Origin: Sulfurospirillum sp. SCADC
GTDB lineage: Bacteria; Campylobacterota; Campylobacteria; Campylobacterales; Sulfurospirillaceae
Length of the DNA: 55,440 bases
Reading direction: 5' to 3'
Assembly (NCBI RefSeq): GCF_000743525.1
Contig: NZ_JQGK01000019.1
Location: 1 to 55,440 of the forward strand
The translations under genes and the position numbers were made by a program. The number at the start of each line of letters is the position of its first letter. Position 1 is the stretch's first letter. This document shows positions 49,654-55,440 of the stretch, piece after piece. The notes beneath the pieces are model-generated. The model worked only from the letters and a program-made list of their open reading frames with translations, searched no databases and had not been told where the DNA came from.

Positions 49654-49681
49654 TTGCATTTTCGTTTTTTTTTGGTATAAT
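49654..49681 (+). promoter_or_regulatory. Promoter of tRNA-Val and probably thrS
   Basis: -35 TTGCAT (49654-49659), 16-bp spacer ending in TGG, and -10 TATAAT (49676-49681), 20 bp before the tRNA. Good match to sigma-70. Confidence 0.7.
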
Positions 49682-49700
49682 CTCAGCTCTTAAATTGTGT

Positions 49701-49776
49701 GGCCGCGTAGCTCAGTTGGTAGAGCACTACCTCGACAAGGTAGTGGTCGGAGGTTCGAATCCTCTCGCGACCACCA
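49701..49776 (+). tRNA. tRNA-Val(GAC)
   Basis: 76 nt with CCA encoded (49774-49776). The anticodon loop is TCGACAA (anticodon GAC) on a perfect CTACC/GGTAG stem. The T-arm GGAGGTTCGAATCCTCT is normal. In the acceptor stem GGCCGCG/CGCGACC, the pair 3:70 is C-A, a mismatch; all other pairs are Watson-Crick. It lies just before thrS and probably shares its promoter. Confidence 0.93.
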
Positions 49777-49828
49777 TTTTTTGTTCTCCCGTCTGTTTGG
49801 GAGTTCATACAAGTAAAAGGATCTGATT

Positions 49829-51646
49829 ATGATGAATGATGTTATAGCCTACAAAGAAGGCGCTCTTGTCATCGACACCCAAACTGCTACTGCTTCCTCA
49901 AAGACTTACGAAGACAAAATCTTATTTGACAACTCTAAAGATGCCCTTGAAGTGATCCGTCACTCCTGTGCGCACTTAATGGCTCAAGCGATTAAAGCGT
50001 TGTACAAAGATGCACAATTTTTTGTTGGACCTGTCATTGAAGACGGTTTTTACTATGATTTTCGTGTCAATGAAAAGATCGGCGATGCTGATCTTAAAGA
50101 GATTGAAAAAAAGATGACGGAACTTGCTAATGCCAAGTTACCCATTGAAAAGATTTATACGACTAAAGTGGCTGTTATGAAACATTTTGAACACGATGAT
50201 CTTAAGCAAGAAGTGTTGCTTCGAATTCCTGATGGCGAAGTTTCCATTTATAAGCAAGGGGATTTTGAAGATTTATGCCGTGGCCCTCACGTTCCCAATA
50301 CCAAATATCTTAGATTTTTTAAACTCATCAAAGTTGCAGGGGCTTACCTTGGCGGTGATGAAAAACGTGAGATGTTGACACGTATCTACGGAATAGCATT
50401 TGCAGATAAAGAGAGTCTCAAAGATTATGTCACGATGATAGAAGAGGCAAAAAAACGCGATCACCGTAAAATTGGTAATGAACTTAAACTCTTTACCTTT
50501 GATGATGAAGTGGGTGCTGGTCTTCCTATTTGGTTGCCTAATGGTGGAAAATTAAGAAGCAAACTAGAACAACTTCTCTTTAAAGCACACCGTCAACGTG
50601 GTTACTTGCCAGTACGAGGTCCTGAGATTTTAAAATCAGACGCATGGAAAATAAGCGGTCACTACCAAAATTACGGTGAAAATATGTATTTTACCGTGAT
50701 TGATGAGGCTGAGTACGGCATTAAACCGATGAACTGCTTAGGACATATTAAAGTGTTCCAAAGTGAAGTAAGAAGTTACCGTGACTTACCTCTTAAGTTT
50801 TTTGAATACGGTGTGGTACATCGTCATGAAAAAAGTGGTGTTTTACATGGGCTCTTTAGGGTTCGTGAATTTACCCAAGATGATGCGCATATTTTCTGTA
50901 CACCCGATCAAATTAAAGAGAATGTTTTAGAAATTTTAAGTTTTGTCGATTCTATTATGAAAACATTTGGATTTAAGTATGAGATGGAAATCTCCACACG
51001 TCCTGAAAAATCAATCGGCGATGAAAAATACTGGATAGCTGCAACCGAAGGGCTTAAAAAAGCACTCGATGAAAATGGCATCCATTATGGCATTGATGAA
51101 GGTGGTGGAGCGTTCTACGGTCCTAAAATTGACATTAAAATTACCGATGCACTCAAACGTAAATGGCAATGTGGTACTATCCAAGTTGATTTTAACTTGC
51201 CGGAGCGTTTTGATATTTCATATGTCGATGCGAATAACGAACATGCACGTCCTGTCATGCTGCATCGAGCGATTTTAGGTTCGTTTGAGCGGTTTATTGG
51301 TATTTTGATTGAGCACACGTCTGGAGAATTTCCATTCTTTATCGCACCAATTCAAGCGGTGATTGTACCTATTTCAGATGCGCATTTAGAGTATGCTAAA
51401 ACATTAGCCAATGCTTTGATAGCAGAGGGCATTGATGTTGAGGTCTCTTCTAAAAATGAGAGTCTCAATAAGCGTATTCGTAACGCTGAAACCATGCGTG
51501 TACCGATGATTTTAGTGATTGGCGATGCCGAAGTTGAAGGACAAAGCGTTGCCGTAAGAGACAGACGCGAGAGGACACAGTATAATTTGACAAAAGAAGC
51601 ATTAATATCAAATATGAAGGATAAACTTAGTGAGGTACACTTTTGA
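49829..51646 (+). CDS. thrS: Threonyl-tRNA synthetase
   Basis: 605 residues. Charges tRNA-Thr. The editing domain has [12 protein letters not shown] and the class II core has motif 2 [30 protein letters not shown], the zinc-site Cys in MNCLGH, and motif 3 [13 protein letters not shown]. The N-terminus is short: only about 45 residues precede the editing domain, so a full TGS domain is lacking, which I recall as usual in this phylum. ATG 49829 has AAGGA at 7 nt. A 5-bp hairpin (CTCCC/GGGAG, 49786-49803) stands in the leader. It overlaps infC by 4 nt. Confidence 0.97.
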   Translation: MMNDVIAYKEGALVIDTQTATASSKTYEDKILFDNSKDALEVIRHSCAHLMAQAIKALYKDAQFFVGPVIEDGFYYDFRVNEKIGDADLKEIEKKMTELANAKLPIEKIYTTKVAVMKHFEHDDLKQEVLLRIPDGEVSIYKQGDFEDLCRGPHVPNTKYLRFFKLIKVAGAYLGGDEKREMLTRIYGIAFADKESLKDYVTMIEEAKKRDHRKIGNELKLFTFDDEVGAGLPIWLPNGGKLRSKLEQLLFKAHRQRGYLPVRGPEILKSDAWKISGHYQNYGENMYFTVIDEAEYGIKPMNCLGHIKVFQSEVRSYRDLPLKFFEYGVVHRHEKSGVLHGLFRVREFTQDDAHIFCTPDQIKENVLEILSFVDSIMKTFGFKYEMEISTRPEKSIGDEKYWIAATEGLKKALDENGIHYGIDEGGGAFYGPKIDIKITDALKRKWQCGTIQVDFNLPERFDISYVDANNEHARPVMLHRAILGSFERFIGILIEHTSGEFPFFIAPIQAVIVPISDAHLEYAKTLANALIAEGIDVEVSSKNESLNKRIRNAETMRVPMILVIGDAEVEGQSVAVRDRRERTQYNLTKEALISNMKDKLSEVHF

Positions 51647-52158
51647 GTAAAGACAAAGACGTTATACTAAACGACGAAATCAGGGCAGCTGAGGTAAGAT
51701 GTGTTGGCGATGATGGCACACAATATGGTATCATTACCAGAAATGAAGCTCTTGCGAAAGCAGACGAGCTAGGATTAGATCTCGTTTTAATTGCACCTGA
51801 TGCAAAACCACCGGTTTGTAAAATTATGAACTATGGTAAGTTTAAGTATCAACAAGAAAAGAAGTTAAAAGAGGCACGCAAAAATCAGAAAATTATTGAG
51901 ATCAAAGAGATCAAACTTTCTGTAAAAATTGCTGCTAATGATATTAACTATAAAGTCAAGCATGCTAGAGAATTTCTAGAAGAGGGCAAACATGTTCGTT
52001 TTAGGGTTTTCCTCAAAGGTCGTGAGATGTCTAATCCAGAGATTGGTGAGCAGGTTTTAGAGAGCCTTTGGCCACTGATAGAAGACATCGCCGAGCGCGA
52101 GAAAGCTCCAAAGCTTGAAGGACGCTATATTAATATGCTGGTGACTCCTAAAAAATAA
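51643..52158 (+). CDS. infC: Translation initiation factor IF-3
   Basis: 171 residues. [17 protein letters not shown] starts the N-domain; the linker [21 protein letters not shown] and the C-domain [26 protein letters not shown] are typical. The start is a TTG at 51643 (TTGA overlap with the thrS stop) with GAGG at 7 nt. IF-3 discriminates against non-canonical starts and represses its own gene through a rare AUU start in E. coli; TTG may serve the same purpose here. Confidence 0.96.
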   Translation: MSKDKDVILNDEIRAAEVRCVGDDGTQYGIITRNEALAKADELGLDLVLIAPDAKPPVCKIMNYGKFKYQQEKKLKEARKNQKIIEIKEIKLSVKIAANDINYKVKHAREFLEEGKHVRFRVFLKGREMSNPEIGEQVLESLWPLIEDIAEREKAPKLEGRYINMLVTPKK

Positions 52159-52189
52159 CTCCAGTTCATCGTAATCTTTCACTCTTTTA

Positions 52190-52259
52190 ATCCCCTCTAA
52201 GGAAAATTAAGCTATTATAGCCGTTTTCTAATGCTAGGGGGGGATATTTCCTCATTAGA
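52190..52259 (+). promoter_or_regulatory. Structured leader of rpmI with competing helices
   Basis: In the 127-nt infC-rpmI gap, ATCCCCTCTA (52190-52199) can pair with the G-run TAGGGGGGGAT (52235-52245, one G bulged). A second stem TCTAATG/CATTAGA (52227-52233 with 52253-52259) encloses that G-run, so the two cannot both form simply. AAGGAAA (52199-52205) can also pair with TTTCCT. A possible internal -10 (TATTAT, about 52213-52218) overlaps. It probably controls rpmI-rplT; the ligand is likely a ribosomal protein. Confidence 0.45.
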
Positions 52260-52285
52260 TTTTAGAATAATCACAAGGAGTAAGC

Positions 52286-52480
52286 ATGCCGAAAATGAAA
52301 ACGGTACGCGGTGCAGCCAAACGTTTTAGAGCTGGTAAAAATAGGATCAAAAGAGGCGCAGCCTTTAGAAGTCATATTCTTACTAAAAAACCAACGAAAA
52401 GAATGCGTGGTTTGAAAGTTGCTAAATCTGTTGATGCACGCGATGAGAAGTCCGTTAAATTAATGCTTTGTAAAGCATAA
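52286..52480 (+). CDS. rpmI: 50S ribosomal protein L35
   Basis: 64 residues, very basic: [20 protein letters not shown] then [21 protein letters not shown]. The length and motif are typical of L35. AAGGAG lies 7 nt before the ATG. It belongs to the infC-rpmI-rplT cluster and is flanked on both sides by structured non-coding RNA. Confidence 0.97.
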   Translation: MPKMKTVRGAAKRFRAGKNRIKRGAAFRSHILTKKPTKRMRGLKVAKSVDARDEKSVKLMLCKA

Positions 52481-52514
52481 ATTCAAAAGAGTTTTTGACA
52501 AGAGTCATTCACCC

Positions 52515-52570
52515 TACATGTAATGTTCCCCTCGTTATGAGGGCAAGTTCCCCAGCGGGACACCGACATT
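52515..52570 (+). promoter_or_regulatory. Candidate L20 autoregulatory RNA between rpmI and rplT
   Basis: An outer stem AATGT/ACATT (52522-52526 with 52566-52570) encloses two hairpins: CCCTC/GAGGG (52529-52543, loop GTTAT) and GTTCC/GGGAC (52547-52561). Together they form a three-way junction just before the rplT binding site. A palindrome copy (52515-52522) touches the outer stem. L20 is known to repress its operon by binding leader RNA that mimics two adjacent 23S rRNA helices, so this is a plausible operator. Family membership could not be checked. Confidence 0.45.
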
Positions 52571-52594
52571 GATTTATTTGGTCAAGGAGACACC

Positions 52595-52948
52595 ATGGCA
52601 AGAGTAAAAACAGGTATCGTCAGAAGAAGACGTCACAAGAAAATTTTAAAGATGGCAAGAGGCTTCTTTAGTGGAAGAAGAAAACACTTTAGAAAAGCGA
52701 AAGAACAAATTGAAAGAAGTTTAGTTTACGCATTCCGTGATAGAAGACAAAAGAAAAGAGATTTTAGAAGACTTTGGATCACACGTATCAACGCAGCATG
52801 CAGACTTAACGACATTAGCTACTCACGCTTCATCAATGCTCTAAACAAAGCAAATATTGATTTAGACAGAAAGATTCTTGCAGATATGGCGATGAATGAC
52901 CCTGAAGCCTTTGCAACCGTTGTAAAACAAGCAAAAGCAGCGCTTTAA
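52595..52948 (+). CDS. rplT: 50S ribosomal protein L20
   Basis: 117 residues. [20 protein letters not shown], then [18 protein letters not shown] and [20 protein letters not shown], are the hallmark of L20. It is an early assembly protein of the 50S subunit and the usual autoregulator of this operon. AAGGAGA precedes the ATG. A strong terminator follows at 52959-52985. Confidence 0.98.
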   Translation: MARVKTGIVRRRRHKKILKMARGFFSGRRKHFRKAKEQIERSLVYAFRDRRQKKRDFRRLWITRINAACRLNDISYSRFINALNKANIDLDRKILADMAMNDPEAFATVVKQAKAAL

Positions 52949-52958
52949 TACTTACACA

Positions 52959-52990
52959 CTAGATGGTGGTTTATCCATCATCTAGCCCCT
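52959..52990 (+). terminator. Terminator of the infC-rpmI-rplT operon
   Basis: CTAGATGGTGG (52959-52969) pairs with CCATCATCTAG (52975-52985) over 11 bp with one G-T wobble and a 5-nt loop. Followed by CCCCTCCTTTTTC. Confidence 0.75.
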
Positions 52991-53056
52991 CCTTTTTCAC
53001 CCTCACTTTTTTGTTATGATAATTGAGAAATAAATAGCTATTGCAGTATTAAAAGA

Positions 53057-53084
53057 GTGTGTAAGGAAAAGTCTCCTTACACAC
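53057..53084 (-). terminator. Terminator of ccoG
   Basis: GTGTGTAAGGA (53057-53067) and TCCTTACACAC (53074-53084) form a perfect 11-bp stem with a 6-nt loop. On the minus strand it is followed by TCTTTTAAT, 10 bp past the ccoG stop. Confidence 0.75.
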
Positions 53085-53094
53085 ATAGATTTAC

Positions 53095-54462
53095 TTACGG
53101 TTGAACATCACTCTTTTTAGGATAGATAAAAATCGTGTGGCGCTCTACCATGATAGTTTCTTTGGCATCAACGGCAAAGGCTTTTACTGTAATAGGAAGA
53201 TCTTCTCCTTCTACTTTAAGCTCTTTAGGCACGGAAACAAGAATCACAACTTTTTTAATTTTCTCACCGGCTTTGAGTAAAAAAGGTTCACTGGGCTTTT
53301 CGATTTTTATATCATCATTGGAAATATCGAAATAATAAAGATGGTCTTTTGAATCCGTATTTTGAAACAAGAAGGTATAGACATTTTCAACGGTTTTGCC
53401 ATCGTCTGCCATTTTATAAAGTTGGCTGGTACGGTTGATATTTAAGAGCATGTACTCTTTTTGCGTTCCCATAGCAAATAAGCCGATAAGCGCAATACTG
53501 AGTGCTACCATATAGGCAATGGTTCGAAAGCGGAAATAGTGTGTTTTCACGCCCTTCTCAGCGGCATTTGAGCTGGTCCATGTAATCAAGGATGGTTTTC
53601 CCAATTTCTCCATAATGGGAGTACATGCATCAGCACACTCTAAACAGTTGATACACTCTAATTGCATTCCTTTGCGAATATCAATATGGGTTGGACAAAC
53701 GCGCACGCACGCTTCACATCCTGTACAATCATCGGTTGCTAAAGGAGGTTTACTTCCGAGTTTATGCCCTTTTTCATCATAAATCATTCCGCCACGCTTT
53801 TCATCATAAATGGTTTGAAGGGTGTTCTCATCAAAAAGAGCGGATTGGATACGTGAATAAGGACAAATATAGACACAAAAATTCTCTTTTAAAGAGACAA
53901 TATCGTAGATCAAAAAAAGTGCTATACCTATTAAAAATCCATAAACCACGGTATGCTCAAGAGGATCTTGTAGATAAACAAAAAAATCTTCAGGCGGAAT
54001 GAAATACCATAAAAAGTTGGATGCTGCCAACAAGGCTAGACACGCCCAAATCATAACGGCTAAAGTGCGTTTAACGAGCTGTCCTTCAGGTTTTTGTTGT
54101 TTGTTTTTAATGCTTTTATGAATTCCTAAGAGCTTTGTTTGGATAAGATCCCTAAATATAATTCTAAAACTTGTTTGAGGACAGGCCCAACCGCACCATA
54201 CGCGTCCTCCAAGAGTGGTAATAAAGAAAATACTCAAGAAAAAGAGTATTAAGACAAATGGCATCAAATAAAGTTCCTGCATATCAAATGCAGTGAAAAG
54301 AAGATGCAGCTGCTTTTTATCAAAACTGAGTAAGAAAAAGTGCTTTCCTTCTACAGTAATAAATGGCAAGATTAGCGCAATAAGTGTAATGATGCCAAAA
54401 CTAATATAGCGTTTCAATCTATAATACGTAGGTTGAGTTGAACAATCGCTATTACAATTCAT
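53095..54462 (-). CDS. ccoG: Cytochrome c oxidase accessory protein CcoG
   Basis: 455 residues. It is a membrane polyferredoxin and copper(II) reductase needed for cbb3 oxidase assembly. Membrane spans lie at about 18-38, 68-90, 135-155, 168-188 and 310-330. Cysteine motifs are GWACPQTSFR, CVYICPYSRIQS, CTGCEACVRVCPTHIDIRKG and CINCLECADACTPIM, the last two a 2[4Fe-4S] ferredoxin. A C-terminal Ig-like domain is periplasmic. The ccoNOQP genes are not in the window. It overlaps the resolvase-like gene by 11 nt, which is upstream on the same strand. Confidence 0.95.
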   Translation of the reverse strand: MNCNSDCSTQPTYYRLKRYISFGIITLIALILPFITVEGKHFFLLSFDKKQLHLLFTAFDMQELYLMPFVLILFFLSIFFITTLGGRVWCGWACPQTSFRIIFRDLIQTKLLGIHKSIKNKQQKPEGQLVKRTLAVMIWACLALLAASNFLWYFIPPEDFFVYLQDPLEHTVVYGFLIGIALFLIYDIVSLKENFCVYICPYSRIQSALFDENTLQTIYDEKRGGMIYDEKGHKLGSKPPLATDDCTGCEACVRVCPTHIDIRKGMQLECINCLECADACTPIMEKLGKPSLITWTSSNAAEKGVKTHYFRFRTIAYMVALSIALIGLFAMGTQKEYMLLNINRTSQLYKMADDGKTVENVYTFLFQNTDSKDHLYYFDISNDDIKIEKPSEPFLLKAGEKIKKVVILVSVPKELKVEGEDLPITVKAFAVDAKETIMVERHTIFIYPKKSDVQP

Positions 54463-55150
54463 CGTGTATTCCTTCGAGTTGATCTATGGGTTGCTTGATA
54501 AGCGAGCACTCTTTTGCAATGGGCGATTTTGCAGGGCTAAGTGGTGGTTTACGAGATGATTGAAGTAGGGTTATTTTTGCTTTGACAATTTCTTTCAGCC
54601 CTCGTGAGTTCACATAATCTTTTAATGAAGTACGACTTACATGTAAGATTTTTGCAATTTCGCTAATGGAGGTGCGATTTTCAAGTAATTCAATTACTTG
54701 AGGACGGTACATATCAAATTTAGATTTGGACATACGTCCTTTTGGTCGTCCTTGTGTCTTCTCTTTATCCAGTGTTTGATTGAGTTCTCTCTGCTTGACC
54801 AGAAGTTCTAGAAGCATCAACGGTTTAGCATCCACATGAATACAGACATTGGCATCGGCAATGTGTACCGATATAGAGCGTGTCAGTAAACACTCAAAGA
54901 CTTTAATCAATTCTTCTATATTGTTGGAAAAGGTTGATAGATCAAAAATGATAATATGATCATTTTTGGAAAGAGATCGTAAAAAACCTTTAAACTCTTT
55001 ACGCTCTTCCAGCTCCAACGTAGGGTCGGAGTTTTCAATCTCTGTGGTATCGATTTTGAGATCGTGGTGATGAGCGTATTTCATGATCTGTTTTTGCTGA
55101 ACGATGATGGGTGCGTCATCGCTTCTATTTTTTAAAAGGACAATATTCAT
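54452..55150 (-). CDS. Resolvase-like protein with degenerate catalytic domain and C-terminal HTH
   Basis: 232 residues. The first 130 or so follow the fold of serine resolvases (VQQKQIMKYAHHHDLKID, NDHIIIFDLSTFSNNIEELIKVFECL), and residues about 140-195 are a resolvase-type HTH (GRPKGRMSKSKFDMYRPQ, SISEIAKILHVSRTSLKDY). Key residues look lost: the usual Y-A-R-V-S start reads L-K-N-R-S, and the DRLxR motif reads STFSN. Recombination is therefore doubtful; a DNA-binding regulator is more likely. It overlaps ccoG by 11 nt, suggesting control of, or co-expression with, cbb3 oxidase assembly. AGGTGA precedes the ATG. Confidence 0.78.
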   Translation of the reverse strand: MNIVLLKNRSDDAPIIVQQKQIMKYAHHHDLKIDTTEIENSDPTLELEERKEFKGFLRSLSKNDHIIIFDLSTFSNNIEELIKVFECLLTRSISVHIADANVCIHVDAKPLMLLELLVKQRELNQTLDKEKTQGRPKGRMSKSKFDMYRPQVIELLENRTSISEIAKILHVSRTSLKDYVNSRGLKEIVKAKITLLQSSRKPPLSPAKSPIAKECSLIKQPIDQLEGIHDEL

Positions 55151-55198
55151 AAAAATGTCACCTTTTTATCATTAGTATAAGCGAAAGTATACAGACAT

Positions 55199-55237
55199 TG
55201 ACGTAGAAAGTCAATATAAAATTGAATTTCTACGTCA
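55199..55237. repeat. 39-bp near-perfect inverted repeat beside the transposase end
   Basis: TGACGTAGAAA at 55199-55209 and TTTCTACGTCA at 55227-55237 are perfect inverted 11-mers. Inside them TCAAT/ATTGA (55211-55215 with 55221-55225) continues the stem after one G/A mismatch, leaving a 5-nt loop ATAAA. It lies 22 bp after the transposase stop. It may be a terminator at an IS edge, or an operator for the divergent-facing resolvase-like gene 48 bp away. Confidence 0.55.
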
Positions 55238-55259
55238 TTATTTATAAAAACCCAAACTG

Positions 55260-55440
55260 CTAGTTAAACAGTAGAGCTTTTTTGTCATCAGCAAGCTTCA
55301 AAAAGCAATTGATAGCATAAGCGGTGATGAAAAGTTTGAGCTTGGTTAAAAAGCCACCAATGGTTGTAGCCTTAATGACTTTACCAAATTTAGCTGTTAT
55401 CATAGAAAAGGCCGTTTCAACGCCTTTTCTGATTCTACGC
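55260..55440 (-). CDS. DDE transposase C-terminus, cut by window edge
   Basis: The last 59 codons of a frame entering from the right edge: RRIRKGVETAFSMITAKFGK then VIKATTIGGFLTKLKLFITA and YAINCFLKLADDKKALLFN. The R-x-R-K-x-(V/I)-E-T-x-F-S pattern is the Glu-bearing end of DDE transposases of the IS982/IS5-like group; the exact family is uncertain. It ends in TAG, with a strong inverted repeat just beyond, so this is probably the right end of an insertion sequence. Confidence 0.6.
   Translation of the reverse strand, partial: RRIRKGVETAFSMITAKFGKVIKATTIGGFLTKLKLFITAYAINCFLKLADDKKALLFN

Overview
The window reads as chromosome from a Campylobacterota (epsilonproteobacterial) species, most like Sulfurospirillum. 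This is inferred from gene content and style: FlhX (a free-standing FlhB tail), a CcoG accessory protein, RNase J with an Asn-rich leader, short overlapping genes, an AT-biased but not extreme base composition, and many TTG/GTG starts. No taxonomic search was possible. Almost everything is core metabolism and information processing. Mobile DNA is seen only at the two edges: the first codons of an IS630-like transposase at 1-54 and the last codons of a DDE transposase at 55260-55440.

Layout. 300-707: four-gene tRNA operon (Gly, Leu, Cys, Ser) on the minus strand. 836-3372: ilvD, marC and a small Cys-rich protein. 3393-9887: a minus-strand metal or metal-chelate uptake locus (methyltransferase, periplasmic binding protein, BtuC-type permease, ATPase with a His-rich tail, TonB-dependent receptor, FmdE-family protein). 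10032-11983: a 34-residue membrane peptide and a chemoreceptor. 12157-16393: galU, pyrG, recJ. 16403-18807: pcm, a nitrilase-family hydrolase and nrdB. 19005-20354: TPR/glycosyltransferase-like protein. 20335-27899: nrdG, a 54-residue glycyl-radical fragment of NrdD, nrdD, an Asp/Glu racemase-like gene, nrdA and purB, so aerobic and anaerobic ribonucleotide reductases lie interleaved, as suits a microaerobe. 28017-32199: pseudouridine synthase, FAH-family hydrolase, small membrane peptide, rlmN, nucleoside phosphorylase-like gene, hisF. 32347-40177: a long co-directional run (rsmA, rnj, kdsD-like, rluB-like, rarA, a FliK-domain protein, flhX). 40193-41973: ydcF-like and purM. 42068-44121: coaE, dapF and a Bax-like glucosaminidase. 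44125-47717: prfA, rpsT, a K+ channel/RCK protein and a membrane protein. 47839-52948: glmM, lspA, tRNA-Val, thrS, infC, rpmI, rplT. 53095-55150: ccoG and a degenerate resolvase-like DNA-binding protein.

The most unusual signals are: (1) a highly iterated palindrome, TACATGTA (usually TTTACATGTAAA/G), with 30 exact copies in 55 kb, inside and between genes, nearly always read as Leu-His-Val when coding; (2) an anaerobic ribonucleotide reductase whose glycyl-radical tail sits on a separate overlapping gene with its own Shine-Dalgarno sequence; (3) structured leaders around rpmI-rplT that look like an L20 control site; (4) a 41-bp dyad in front of the TonB receptor of the uptake locus; (5) two conserved-looking single-span peptides too short for normal gene calling. 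I see no CRISPR array, prophage or classical defence island.
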